From: Bradyrhizobium jicamae
GTDB lineage: Bacteria; Pseudomonadota; Alphaproteobacteria; Rhizobiales; Xanthobacteraceae
NCBI RefSeq assembly: GCF_018130695.1
Contig: NZ_JAFCJX010000009.1
Coordinates: 186,001 to 250,000, forward strand
Direction: 5' to 3'
DNA: 64,000 nt
Within the stretch, counting starts at the first letter, position 1, and the number at the start of each line of letters is the position of its first letter. A model generated the notes under the pieces. The model had not been told where the DNA came from. It worked only from the letters and a program-made list of their open reading frames with translations, and did no database searches. Positions 8,124 to 16,948 of this stretch are shown here, in pieces. The position numbers and the translations under genes are program-made.

Positions 8124-8723
8124 TTATTTCGGGGCCGATGCTGACAGCGTTCCGTCAGCGGCTTGCTTCAGCTTCATCCCCTTGCGGGCGCAGATGGCCT
8201 TGATGTTGATCGAAGGCCATGCGACCGCCTCGGCGATATCCTTGCGGGAGACCGCCTTCCGGCCGGTCAGCATCGCAATGACGGTATCGACCTTTGATGG
8301 GCCTTCCTTCTTGGCCGCCTTCGGCTTCGCCGCCTTCTTGGCCTTCGCCTTCTTGGCAGGCTTCGTCGCCTTCGCTGGCTTGGCAGCCTTCGCAGGCTTA
8401 GCGGGCTTCGCTTCGCCCTTCGCGGCCTCGGCGGGCTTTGCAGCATCGGCGGGCTTGGCCTCGGGCTTGGCCGCTTCGCTGCCGTAGGTGGCCGGGACGA
8501 GGATCGAGCGGCCTTCATCGGTGATCGCGTAGACCAGAGCCTTGCGGCCGTTGTTGGCGGTGGCGTTCAGCCGCGCCGCTTCGATGCGGGCCGCAGCGAG
8601 CGAAGGATGCTCGGTGGTCTGCGGCTTGTTCGCCTTCAGGATCGATGCGGTGAACTTCTTGCAGCTGGCGATCAAGGCCAAATCGGCGGCATCAGCGGGG
8701 TGAGGCTTCTTGGTGGTCGTCAT
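8124..8723 (-). CDS. Lysine/alanine-rich (histone-H1-like) island protein
   Basis: A 199-residue protein in three parts. Residues 1-85 are a small globular region with sequence like ARLNATANNGRKALVYAITD. Residues about 85-140 are a low-complexity tract of AKPA/AKKA repeats, typical of H1-like nucleic-acid-binding tails. The C-terminal 55 residues (SKVDTVIAMLTGRKAVSRKD and on) look like a winged-helix or DUF3489-like module that could bind DNA. It is the first gene of the island operon. A DNA-binding or regulatory role is plausible but inferred only from composition. Confidence 0.7.
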   Translation of the reverse strand: MTTTKKPHPADAADLALIASCKKFTASILKANKPQTTEHPSLAAARIEAARLNATANNGRKALVYAITDEGRSILVPATYGSEAAKPEAKPADAAKPAEAAKGEAKPAKPAKAAKPAKATKPAKKAKAKKAAKPKAAKKEGPSKVDTVIAMLTGRKAVSRKDIAEAVAWPSINIKAICARKGMKLKQAADGTLSASAPK

Positions 8724-8873
8724 GATGTACTTCCTTCGGTTCAGAAGCCGCGCATGATTGCGGGGCGTTCTGACCGCCTGACCCGGTGACCCTCGCGGGT
8801 GCCGGGGATTGGAAGTGGGGGTTGGGGCCTTGCCCCAATCGCAGCGGGCTGCGGTGAAAGCGCTTGCCCTTGA

Positions 8874-8891
8874 TAGGAAAGGCTATTCCTA
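8874..8891. promoter_or_regulatory. Inverted repeat, candidate operator of the island operon
   Basis: Perfect 6-bp arms TAGGAA and TTCCTA around a 6-nt centre, about 150 bp upstream of the first island gene on the minus strand. A binding site for a regulator is possible; no partner can be named. Confidence 0.3.
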
Positions 8892-8964
8892 AAAGGGCTT
8901 ATTTTGCAGGGGCATAATTTGCCCCAGCGGCGTCCAAATATTCCCACCTAGCCCCAAAATAGGG

Positions 8965-9250
8965 CCGTGTGGGCCTGCCGCCCCGATGCTGGTGGCAAGT
9001 ACGCGAGAGGTCCAAAGCCGATCGCTGATGATGGTGGCACAAACGCAGAGTCTCACCAGGGCGAGCACGTATAAGCCGTAAAGCCATCGCGCAGGGAAGG
9101 CCGGGATGTCTCAGCCAAACCTGTATGCTCGTGTGCGCACTTTCTTCTGTGCACATTGCACGCGAGACCGCGGGTGCGGCGTGCACCCGGTCTTCCCCGC
9201 GCCCTCTCTCAGGAGAGAGGGCGGAACGAGATGCAAGACTCGGGCAAATC
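8965..9250. repeat. Probable interspersed Bradyrhizobium-type repeat
   Basis: Non-coding sequence with internal inverted repeats, for example GACCGCGGGTGC / GCACCCGGTC near 9168-9193. It resembles, from memory, a multi-copy intergenic sequence of Bradyrhizobium genomes. Only one copy is in this window, so repetition cannot be shown here. Confidence 0.35.
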
Positions 9251-9288
9251 ATGTCGCGAGAATGCGAAGCTGTATCCTCATACTAAAC

Positions 9289-9391
9289 TGTCATCGCCCG
9301 CGAAGGCGGGCGACCCAGTACGCCGCGGCCCATCGGCTCAATCACAATCGTCTCTGGAATACTGGATCACCCGCATGCGCGGGTGATGACA
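9289..9391. repeat. Imperfect palindromic intergenic repeat (103 bp)
   Basis: The two ends are inverted copies: TGTCATCGCCCGC...GACCCAGTA at 9289-9320 against TACTGGATCACCCGC...GATGACA at 9360-9391. Each arm contains its own small GC-rich hairpin. This architecture is typical of rhizobial palindromic elements. It sits just past the 3' end of the SDR gene at 9422 and could also terminate it. Confidence 0.75.
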
Positions 9392-9421
9392 CTGAGAGGA
9401 TGAGGCTTGAGATATCCTTCG

Positions 9422-10207
9422 CTAGATCGGCTTGCCCGTATACGGCATCGACGCCGTCAGGCCGCCGTCGACCGGGATCGCCTGGCCGTTGACGTAGGAG
9501 GCCTCGTCGCTCGCCAGGAACAATCCCATCGCGGCGAGCTCGTGCGGCTGTCCGGCGCGCTTCAAGGGATTGAGCTGGCCGATCTTGTCGGCGGTGCCGC
9601 GCTCCTTGGCGCGGTCGAACACCGGTTTGGTCATGCCGGTCTCGATCAGGCCGGGGCACACCGCGTTGATGCGCACGCCGGTGCCGGAGAGCGAGTAGGC
9701 GGTGGTCTGCACCAGGCTGATCACGCCGGCCTTGCTCGCGCCGTAGGGATGACCGCTGGCGCCGGACTTCAGGCCTGCGACGGACGCGGTGCAGACGATC
9801 GATCCGAAACCCTGCTTCGTCATGTGCGGGATCGAATGCTTGATGGCGAGGAACGGCCCGATCAGATTGACGCGCAGCACTTCCTGCCAATGCTCGGGGG
9901 TCTGGTCGGCGAGCGGAACGAGACCGCCGCTGACGCCGGCATTGGCCCAGATCGCATCGAGCTTGCCGTATGTGCTGACGGCCTTCGCGATAAAACCCTT
10001 CACGTCGGACTCGGAGCCTGCATCCGCCATCACGGCCTCGACGGTGCCGCCGGCCTCGCGCACCAGCTTCGCAGTTTCGTTCACGCCCTCGGTGCGATCG
10101 ACCGCGATCAGCTTCGCGCCCTCTTTGGTGAACAGCAACGAGGCCGCGCGGCCGATGCCGCTTCCGGCGCCGGTGATGATGACGGATTTGCCTTCGAGGC
10201 GGCCCAT
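9422..10207 (-). CDS. SDR family NAD(P)-dependent oxidoreductase
   Basis: A 261-residue classical short-chain dehydrogenase. Cofactor motif TGAGSGIG at residues 12-19, NAG motif in WANAGVSG, catalytic tyrosine and lysine in YGASK, and the C-terminal GQAIPVDGG typical of the family. Substrate unknown. Start MGRLEGKS at 10207 has GGGAG 7 nt upstream; two further upstream ATGs in frame lack a ribosome-binding site. It is transcribed divergently from the phosphatase gene at 10346. Confidence 0.92.
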   Translation of the reverse strand: MGRLEGKSVIITGAGSGIGRAASLLFTKEGAKLIAVDRTEGVNETAKLVREAGGTVEAVMADAGSESDVKGFIAKAVSTYGKLDAIWANAGVSGGLVPLADQTPEHWQEVLRVNLIGPFLAIKHSIPHMTKQGFGSIVCTASVAGLKSGASGHPYGASKAGVISLVQTTAYSLSGTGVRINAVCPGLIETGMTKPVFDRAKERGTADKIGQLNPLKRAGQPHELAAMGLFLASDEASYVNGQAIPVDGGLTASMPYTGKPI

Positions 10208-10345
10208 GAGTTTCTCCCTGACTGCATCCATTGCGACACCTGCCGCTTCACGGAATTTCAAACAAGATTTCAAACGTCAAAGTCACTTGAGACGATGCGC
10301 GCCCTGACGTACAGCGACGAGGGACAGTATTGAAGGGTCTTCGCG

Positions 10346-11044
10346 ATGTCCAATCCAGACAGTTCGAAAGTCGTGACGACGCGCTGGTGGTGGGTGCGTC
10401 ATGCGCCGGTGCGCAGCGACGGCGGCAACATCTACGGCCAGCAGGATATCGAGTGCGACACCGGCGACACCGAAGTGTTCGAGGCCGTCGCCAAGATGCT
10501 GCCGCGCGATGCGGTCTGGTATTCGAGCAACCTCAAGCGCACGCATCAGACCGCGGCTGCGATCTGGACCGCCGGTTATCCGAGACCTGCGCAGATGACG
10601 CAGGAGAAGGATTTCGCCGAGCTGCATCTCGGCGAGTGGCAGGGCATGAACCGCGCCGCGTTCCTTGCCAGCCAGCCACCCGGCCGCGTCTGGTTTGCCG
10701 ACGTCAACGAGCGCGCCCCCGGCGGTGAGAGTTTCATGGATCTCTACACCCGGGTGTGCCGTGAGATCGTGCGGATCAACGCGAAGGAAGCAGGCAAGAA
10801 CATCATCGCGGTCGGCCATGGTGGCACGATCAAGGCCGCGGTTGGCCTCGCGCTCGGCGGCCAGCCGGATCGCGGCCTGTCCTTTGACATCGACAATGTC
10901 TCAGTCACGCGGCTCGACCACATCGCTGCGCCCGGAGTTTCGATCTGGCGGCTGCCGATGGTCAATCAGCAGCCCTGGATCGCCGACCCGCGCCATGCGG
11001 CGATGCATCAGCTGTCAGGGCCGGAAGTGAAGAAGCTCGCCTGA
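10346..11044 (+). CDS. Histidine phosphatase family protein
   Basis: A 232-residue protein of the phosphoglycerate-mutase-like superfamily. The phosphohistidine motif is WVRHAPV (arginine 18, histidine 19), the second arginine is in SNLKRTHQTA, the acid/base glutamate lies in ELHLGEWQG, and the second histidine is in VGHGGT near residue 160. The family includes phosphatases of sugar phosphates and small metabolites; the substrate cannot be read from sequence. Followed 70 nt downstream by an SDR gene in the same direction. Confidence 0.88.
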   Translation: MSNPDSSKVVTTRWWWVRHAPVRSDGGNIYGQQDIECDTGDTEVFEAVAKMLPRDAVWYSSNLKRTHQTAAAIWTAGYPRPAQMTQEKDFAELHLGEWQGMNRAAFLASQPPGRVWFADVNERAPGGESFMDLYTRVCREIVRINAKEAGKNIIAVGHGGTIKAAVGLALGGQPDRGLSFDIDNVSVTRLDHIAAPGVSIWRLPMVNQQPWIADPRHAAMHQLSGPEVKKLA

Positions 11045-11114
11045 TCATGTTGTCGCGCACGGCGAACGCTGCTTAGCTCAACGCCAATTCACAATTTCAA
11101 TCTGGGAGAGAACC

Positions 11115-11882
11115 ATGACCTTGTTCGACATGAAGGGTAAAGTCGCCGTCATCACCGGCTCGACGCGCGGCATCGGGCGCGCCATCGCCGAGCGGATGGC
11201 CGAGCACGGCGCCAAGGTCGTGATCTCCTCGCGCAAGGCCGACGTCTGCGAGCAGGTCGCGAGCGAGATCAACGAGACCTACGGCAAGGGCACGGCGGTT
11301 GCGATCGCAGCCAACATCTCGTCGAAGGAAAACCTGCAGAACCTGGTCGATGAGAGCAACCGCGCCTTCGGTAAGATCGACGTGCTCGTCTGCAACGCGG
11401 CGTCGAATCCGTATTACGGCCCGCTCGCCGGCATCTCCGATGATCAGTTCCGAAAGATTCTCGACAACAACATCGTCGCCAACAACTGGCTGATCTCGAT
11501 GGTGGTGCCGCAGATGATCGAGCGCAAGGACGGCTCGATCATCATCGTCTCCTCGATCGGCGGCCTCAAAGGCTCGACCATCCTCGGCGCCTACGCGATC
11601 TCGAAGGCGGCCGACATGCAGCTCGCGCGCAACCTCGCTTGCGAGTACGGCAAGCACAACATCCGCGTGAACTGCATCGCGCCCGGCCTGATCAAGACCG
11701 ACTTTGCCAAGGCATTGTGGGACAATCCCGACAATCTGAAAGCCTCGACCGCCCGCTCGCCGCTGCTGCGCATCGGCATCCCCGACGAGATCGCGGGTGC
11801 TGCCGTGTTGATGGGATCTGCGGCCGGCGACTTCATGACGGGGCAGACGATTGTGATCGACGGTGGGGCGACGATCAGCTGA
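11115..11882 (+). CDS. SDR family oxidoreductase
   Basis: A 255-residue short-chain dehydrogenase: TGSTRGIG at residues 14-21, NAAS in place of the usual NAG, catalytic YAISK, and C-terminal TGQTIVIDGG. GGGAGAGAACC precedes the ATG. Probably co-transcribed with the phosphatase upstream. The 3' end abuts a palindromic repeat that fills the whole gap to the convergent gene. Confidence 0.93.
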   Translation: MTLFDMKGKVAVITGSTRGIGRAIAERMAEHGAKVVISSRKADVCEQVASEINETYGKGTAVAIAANISSKENLQNLVDESNRAFGKIDVLVCNAASNPYYGPLAGISDDQFRKILDNNIVANNWLISMVVPQMIERKDGSIIIVSSIGGLKGSTILGAYAISKAADMQLARNLACEYGKHNIRVNCIAPGLIKTDFAKALWDNPDNLKASTARSPLLRIGIPDEIAGAAVLMGSAAGDFMTGQTIVIDGGATIS

Positions 11883-11883
11883 C

Positions 11884-12024
11884 GTCTCGTGTCCCGGACG
11901 CGGTGCAGCGTGCAACGCTGCTCCGCAGAGCCGGGACCCATGTGGAGAGTTGTGATTGGATCGAGATGGGCCCCGGCTCAGCAGCGCACCGCTATCGCGC
12001 TGCGCTGCGTCCGGGGCACGAGAC
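11884..12024. repeat. Palindromic repeat filling the gap between convergent genes
   Basis: Outer inverted arms TCTCGTGTCCCGGACG (11885-11900) and CGTCCGGGGCACGAGA (12008-12023) with internal pairing of CCGGGACCC with GGGCCCCGG. It occupies exactly the space between the SDR stop at 11882 and the hydrolase stop at 12025, so it probably serves both genes as a transcription terminator. The sequence type resembles repeats of Bradyrhizobium. Confidence 0.7.
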
Positions 12025-13248
12025 TTACTCCACCGCCGCGTACACCCCGTTCCGCACCAGCGAGCGGAAATATTCGCGCTGCCCCGGACCCTGCATCAGG
12101 AAGACCGCGATCAAATCCTCGCTCGGGTCGATCCAGAAGAACGTGCCGGCCATGCCGCTCCAGAAGAACTGGCCGACCGAACCGGAGAACGATGCGATAC
12201 CTTGATGCGTCCGTACCGCGAAGCCGAGGCCAAAACCATGGCCGGGCGGCATCAAGGTGCCCTTGATCTGCACGCTCGGCGACAGATGATCCGACGCCAT
12301 CAGCTGCAGCGTCTTGCGGCCGATGATCCTGTTGCCGTCGAGCGAACCGCCATTGAGCAGCATCTGCGCGAAGCGCGCATAGTCCATCGTCGTCGAGACG
12401 AGGCCGCCGCCGCCGGACTCCATCGCCGGCTTCTCCAGCATGTTGAACAGCTGCACCTTGTCGCCGGTCCAGGGATCATTGGCGAACGCTTCGGCGAGGC
12501 GTCCCGCATTGGACTCCGGCGTGTGGAATCCGGTCTCGTTCATCTGCAGGGGCTTAAGGATGCGTTCGCTCAGGAATTCGCCGAGCGGCTTGCCGCTGAC
12601 GACCTCGATGATGCGGCCGAGGATGTCGGTGGAGCGGCTGTAGTTCCACTCGGCGCCGGGCTGGCAGATCAGGGGCATGCCAGCGAGCATGACGGCGTGC
12701 TCGGCATTGGTGATCTTGCGGCTACGCAGCCGCGACTGCTGGTAGAGCTGCTGCACCAGGCTGTTGCCGGTGTGGTCATACGTCAAACCAGACGTGTGGC
12801 GGAGCAGGTCCTGCACCGTCATCGGCCGCTTCGGCGCGACCAGCTCGAGCTTGCCATTGTGCTCGACGCCGACCTTGGTCTCGGCGAACTCCGGAATGAA
12901 TTTTGCGACGGGGTCGTTCAGTATGAAGTGCCCGTCCTCGAGCAGCATCATGATGCCAACAGAGACGATCGGCTTGGTCATCGAGAAGATGCGGAAGACC
13001 GAATCATGCGTCATCGGCGCGCTCGCAGTCGGGCTTTGCCGGCCGATCGCGTCGTACCAGCCGATCTGGCCGCGCCGCGCCACCAGCACGGTCACGCCCG
13101 GGGCGTTGCCCTTGTCGACCTCGCGCTTGAATGTGTCCGACAGCGCCTGCAGCCGCGCACCCGACAGCCCGATCGCTTCCGGCTTGGCCAAAGGGAGGGA
13201 CGGCGTCTGGGGGTGGGCTGCGCGTTGGGTGGCAGTTTGGGCGTTCAT
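12025..13248 (-). CDS. Serine hydrolase of the beta-lactamase/transpeptidase fold
   Basis: A 407-residue class C beta-lactamase-like protein. The nucleophile motif SxxK is SMTK in FRIFSMTKP near residue 90, and the second motif is YSRS in EWNYSRSTD. No signal peptide is seen, which favours a cytosolic esterase or peptidase role (EstB-like) rather than a secreted beta-lactamase. AGGGAGAG precedes the ATG at 13248. It is convergent with the SDR gene and divergent from tRNA-Trp. Confidence 0.88.
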   Translation of the reverse strand: MNAQTATQRAAHPQTPSLPLAKPEAIGLSGARLQALSDTFKREVDKGNAPGVTVLVARRGQIGWYDAIGRQSPTASAPMTHDSVFRIFSMTKPIVSVGIMMLLEDGHFILNDPVAKFIPEFAETKVGVEHNGKLELVAPKRPMTVQDLLRHTSGLTYDHTGNSLVQQLYQQSRLRSRKITNAEHAVMLAGMPLICQPGAEWNYSRSTDILGRIIEVVSGKPLGEFLSERILKPLQMNETGFHTPESNAGRLAEAFANDPWTGDKVQLFNMLEKPAMESGGGGLVSTTMDYARFAQMLLNGGSLDGNRIIGRKTLQLMASDHLSPSVQIKGTLMPPGHGFGLGFAVRTHQGIASFSGSVGQFFWSGMAGTFFWIDPSEDLIAVFLMQGPGQREYFRSLVRNGVYAAVE

Positions 13249-13417
13249 GGTCTCTCCCTTGCGACTGATTCTTGCGGCGACGCTCCGCCGGGTGGTGATG
13301 GGGAAACTCTGGCGCAGAAGTTTCGGCTTGAACAGCAGGTTCGCCGCTTCGGACTTGCAATCCGGCCATGCCCTGTGCTTGAAACGGCGCGAACCGGCGG
13401 CGACGCGGGTTCCCTGC

Positions 13418-13493
13418 AGGAGTGTAGCTCAATTGGTAGAGCACCGGTCTCCAAAACCGGGGGTCGCAGGTTCGAGCCCTGCCACTCCTGCCA
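13418..13493 (+). tRNA. trnW: tRNA-Trp (anticodon CCA)
   Basis: Complete cloverleaf: acceptor AGGAGTG pairs with CACTCCT, the D arm contains AGCTCAATTGGTAGAGC, the anticodon stem CCGGT/ACCGG holds loop CTCCAAA with anticodon CCA, and the T arm is GCAGGTTCGAGCCCTGC. Discriminator G, and CCA is encoded (13491-13493). Position just upstream of secE-nusG is usual in alphaproteobacteria. Confidence 0.98.
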
Positions 13494-13797
13494 GCATTCG
13501 CCCACCTGCCAGCAAAGCAACCGATCCGTTAACCCCTTGATTCTCGCGGGCGGTCCCGCTCGCCCCGGCGTTATCCGGGGCCGGCAGGCGGCCCGGCCGA
13601 CCTTGACGTTTGGCCGGTCCCGCAGTAGATACCCCCCACTCGCAGCCGGCCCGCTGAGAAAAGCGGATATCCGGCGCGGCCTTGAATTTCCCCCGAACAT
13701 TCGAGCTCGTTCATCGGCTCAACCTTCATACGAGGGCTGGGTCCGCAAGATCGGCTGTTCGGATTCCTCGTAAACTTTGTGACGCGGTACCCCAACG
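13494..13797. other. Gap between tRNA-Trp and secE
   Basis: About 300 bp without a gene. It holds the candidate secE promoter at 13602-13630 and GC-rich palindromic stretches such as GCCGGCAGGCGGCCCGGCC. Nothing else is recognised. Confidence 0.5.
13602..13630 (+). promoter_or_regulatory. Candidate secE-nusG promoter
   Basis: CTTGAC (13602-13607), 17-bp spacer, GTAGAT (13625-13630). It fits the alphaproteobacterial housekeeping pattern CTTGAC-N17-CTATAT and lies about 170 bp before secE. Confidence 0.5.
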
Positions 13798-13989
13798 ATG
13801 GCTTTCAGCCCGTTCAAATTCCTGCAGGAAGTGCGCTCGGAGACCGCCAAGGTCACCTGGCCGACGCGTCGCGAGACGACCATCACCACGATCATGGTGT
13901 TCGTGATGGTGGCACTGGCGTCGGTCTTTTTCTTCGCCGCAGATCAGGTCATCCGCTATCTGGTGACCCTGATATTGGGCATCCACTGA
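13798..13989 (+). CDS. secE: Protein translocase subunit SecE
   Basis: A 63-residue single-span SecE as usual in alphaproteobacteria. The cytosolic amphipathic helix contains the signature FLQEVRSETAKVTWPTRRE, followed by one membrane helix (about residues 29-60). It clamps SecY in the SecYEG channel of the inner membrane. The stop overlaps the nusG ATG by one base (TGATG), so the pair is coupled. Confidence 0.97.
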   Translation: MAFSPFKFLQEVRSETAKVTWPTRRETTITTIMVFVMVALASVFFFAADQVIRYLVTLILGIH

Positions 13990-14543
13990 TGAGCACCGGG
14001 ACTCAATTGATGGACAAGCGCTGGTACATCGTTCACGCCTATTCGAACTTCGAGAAGAAGGTCGCGGAGTCCATTCGCGAGCAGGCCAAGCAGCGCGGGC
14101 TCGAAGAGCTGTTCGAGCAGGTGCTGGTGCCGATCGAGAAGGTCACCGAGGTGCGCCGCGGCCGCAAGATCGACGCCGAGCGCAAGTTCTTCCCCGGCTA
14201 CGTGCTGGTGAAGATGAAGCTGACCGACGAGGCGTTCCATCTCATCAAGAACACGCCGAAGGTGACGGGCTTCCTCGGCGCCGAGAACAAGCCGATGCCG
14301 ATCTCGGAATCGGAGGCCATGCGCATCCTGAACCAGATGCAGGAAGGCGTGGAACGGCCGAAGGCGTCGGTGTCGTTCGAGATCGGCGAGAACGTGCGCG
14401 TGGCCGACGGCCCGTTCGCGTCGTTCTCCGGCGTGGTGGAAGAAATCGACGAGGCGCGCTCGCGCGTGAAGGTCGCGGTGTCGATCTTCGGTCGCGCGAC
14501 GCCCGTGGAACTGGAATTCGGTCAGGTCGAGAAGGTGGCCTGA
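13989..14543 (+). CDS. nusG: Transcription termination/antitermination factor NusG
   Basis: A 184-residue protein with the NusG N-terminal domain (RWYIVHAYSNFEKKVAESI, FFPGYVLVKM) and a C-terminal KOW domain (GENVRVADGPFASFSGVVEE). It binds RNA polymerase near the bridge between beta and beta-prime clamp regions and links it to Rho or ribosomal S10. The ATG at 13989 overlaps the secE stop; an internal ATG at 14010 (MDKRWY) gives 177 residues and is an alternative start. Confidence 0.97.
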   Translation: MSTGTQLMDKRWYIVHAYSNFEKKVAESIREQAKQRGLEELFEQVLVPIEKVTEVRRGRKIDAERKFFPGYVLVKMKLTDEAFHLIKNTPKVTGFLGAENKPMPISESEAMRILNQMQEGVERPKASVSFEIGENVRVADGPFASFSGVVEEIDEARSRVKVAVSIFGRATPVELEFGQVEKVA

Positions 14544-14674
14544 TCGGACGGCGTGGGGTATACGCGCCCCGCGTGACTTAGAGGCCGTGGGAGGGAGGAG
14601 GCGGTCGCCAGCCCCTCTGACCGAACCACGGAACCTGAAACCGCCGGCTCCGTCCGGCACAACAGGAGTATGAA

Positions 14675-15103
14675 ATGGCAAAGAAAGTGACCGGATACCT
14701 GAAGCTTCAGGTCCCGGCCGGTGCGGCGAACCCGTCGCCACCGATCGGTCCCGCGCTCGGTCAGCGCGGTCTCAACATCATGGAGTTCTGCAAGGCGTTC
14801 AACGCCCAGACCCAGAAGGAAGAGAAGAATACCCCGATCCCGGTGATCATCACCATCTATGCGGACCGTTCCTTCACCTTCGAGATGAAGACGCCGCCGA
14901 TGTCCTACTTCCTCAAGCAGGCCGCCAAGATCCAGTCCGGTTCGAAAGCCCCGGGCCGCGACAAGGCCGGCAAGGTGACCAAGGCGCAGGTGCGCGAGAT
15001 CGCCGAGAAGAAGATGAAGGATCTCAATTGCGACACCATTGAATCGGCCATGAAGATGGTCGAGGGCTCCGCCCGTTCGATGGGTCTGGAAGTTGCGGGG
15101 TAA
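14675..15103 (+). CDS. rplK: 50S ribosomal protein L11
   Basis: 142 residues, full length. The proline-rich N-terminal helix segment ([19 protein letters not shown]) that contacts thiostrepton and elongation factors is intact, and the C-terminal 23S rRNA-binding domain contains [19 protein letters not shown]. It is part of the GTPase-associated centre. ACAGGAG precedes the ATG. It lies 131 nt after nusG and 6 nt before rplA, whose product normally represses this pair by binding the mRNA. Confidence 0.98.
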   Translation: MAKKVTGYLKLQVPAGAANPSPPIGPALGQRGLNIMEFCKAFNAQTQKEEKNTPIPVIITIYADRSFTFEMKTPPMSYFLKQAAKIQSGSKAPGRDKAGKVTKAQVREIAEKKMKDLNCDTIESAMKMVEGSARSMGLEVAG

Positions 15104-15109
15104 CGGGCC

Positions 15110-15802
<693 letters not shown>

Positions 15803-15826
15803 GACCTTGGCCGTGACGAGATAACG

Positions 15827-15862
15827 AAGGGCGGGATCGGACAGCCGATCTCGCCCTTTTGT
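15827..15862 (+). terminator. Rho-independent terminator after rplA
   Basis: Stem GGGCGGGATCGG / CCGATCTCGCCC with one bulge, followed by TTTTGTTTT. It closes the secE-nusG-rplKA unit. Confidence 0.9.
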
Positions 15863-15898
15863 TTTGGGGCGTGAGGCAGCTCGCAGGAAATAACAACA

Positions 15899-16852
15899 AT
15901 GCCCGACAAGGTCCTGATCTATTCACGCTTTCCAAAAGCCCAGATGGTCCGCTTCGGCGAGCATTACGAGCTGCTCAACGCCGGCGGCAAGCTGCTGACC
16001 GAGGTGTTTTCGGCCGCCGAGCTTGCCGATATCAGGGCCATGATCACGGCCGGCGGCACGGCGCTGACCGCCGAGGCGATGGACACGCTGCCGAACCTCA
16101 AGGCCATCGTCTGCTACGGCACCGGCTATGACGGCGTCGATCTCGCCGCCGCCGCCAAACGCAACATCGCGGTCGCCAACAGCCCCGGCGCCAATGCGTC
16201 CTCGGTGGCCGACATCGCGCTAACCCTGATGCTCGCGGCGGTGCGGCGTCTGCCAGTGGCCGACAATTATGTCCGCAGCGGCGACTGGGCTGGGGCCAAG
16301 CCGTCGCCGATGATGCGGCCGCAGGCCGGCATGCGCGGCCGCAAGGTCGGGGTCTATGGCTTGGGTGAAATCGGGCTCAAGATCGCTGCCCGGGTCGCGG
16401 CCTTCGAGACCGAGGTCGGCTATTTCAGCCGCACAAAGCGCGAGGTACCCTATCAGTACTTCCCGACGCTCGAGGCGCTCGCCGACTGGTGCAGCATCCT
16501 GATGATCGCGGTGAGGGCTGGGGCTGATACCCAGCATGTCGTTAATGCCGACATCCTGCGCCGGCTCGGCAGCGAGGGGTTTGTCGTCAACATCTCCCGC
16601 GGCTCGGTGATCGACGAGCCGGCGCTGGTCAAGGCGCTGACCGAGCAGACCATCGCAGGGGCGGGGCTCGACGTGTTCGCTTTGGAACCGCACGCGCCCG
16701 GCGAACTGACGGCGCTTCAGAACGTCGTGCTGGCACCTCACCTCGGCGGCCACACCCTGGAATCACATGTGGCGATGCAGGACTGCGTGCTCGCCAATCT
16801 GGAGGCGTTTTTTGCCGGCAGACCGTTGCCCTACGAGGTCAGGAGCCGGTAG
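15899..16852 (+). CDS. D-isomer-specific 2-hydroxyacid dehydrogenase (NAD-binding)
   Basis: A 317-residue protein of the D-2-hydroxyacid dehydrogenase family (glyoxylate/hydroxypyruvate reductase-like). The NAD motif is GLGEIG in VYGLGEIGLKIAARV, the substrate-binding arginine is in AVRAGADTQH, the conserved glutamate in GLDVFALEP, and the catalytic histidine in LAPHLGGHT. It is wedged between rplA and rplJ, which are adjacent in most bacteria, but terminators and promoters on both sides suggest independent transcription. The substrate is not determined by sequence. Confidence 0.92.
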   Translation: MPDKVLIYSRFPKAQMVRFGEHYELLNAGGKLLTEVFSAAELADIRAMITAGGTALTAEAMDTLPNLKAIVCYGTGYDGVDLAAAAKRNIAVANSPGANASSVADIALTLMLAAVRRLPVADNYVRSGDWAGAKPSPMMRPQAGMRGRKVGVYGLGEIGLKIAARVAAFETEVGYFSRTKREVPYQYFPTLEALADWCSILMIAVRAGADTQHVVNADILRRLGSEGFVVNISRGSVIDEPALVKALTEQTIAGAGLDVFALEPHAPGELTALQNVVLAPHLGGHTLESHVAMQDCVLANLEAFFAGRPLPYEVRSR

Positions 16853-16919
16853 GATCATATTGACTACAAAGGAAAAATCCGGCCCGGCCGGTCTGGCCTG
16901 AACTGGTCTGAATTTTGCT

Positions 16920-16948
16920 CTTGGCAAGACGGGCCGGAGCCGCTACAT
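16920..16948 (+). promoter_or_regulatory. Candidate promoter of rplJL-rpoBC
   Basis: CTTGGC (16920-16925), exactly 17 bp, CTACAT (16943-16948). It matches the alphaproteobacterial pattern well and would give a leader of roughly 475 nt. Confidence 0.6.

Larger units (their letters stand above)
8724..9421. other. 700-bp gene-free stretch: island promoter region, island edge and repeats
   Basis: Contains no convincing gene. 8724-8960 is probably the regulatory region of the minus-strand island operon, with an inverted repeat TAGGAA-N6-TTCCTA at 8874-8891. About 8965-9250 resembles an interspersed Bradyrhizobium sequence, and 9289-9391 is a palindromic element. The right edge of the island most likely falls here. 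Confidence 0.5.

Noticed and set aside
8275..8475. Periodic sequence considered as a CRISPR or tandem repeat
   Set aside because: The period follows codons for AKPA/AKKA and there are no unique spacers of constant length; it is coding low complexity.
9106..9492. Plus-strand ORF across the intergenic repeats after the island
   Set aside because: It runs through two repeat elements and into the antisense of the SDR gene; no coding character.
13418..13493. tRNA-Trp as the integration site of the island
   Set aside because: It lies 4 kb beyond the last island gene with core-type genes between, the tRNA is complete, and no second copy of its 3' end was noticed near the integrase.
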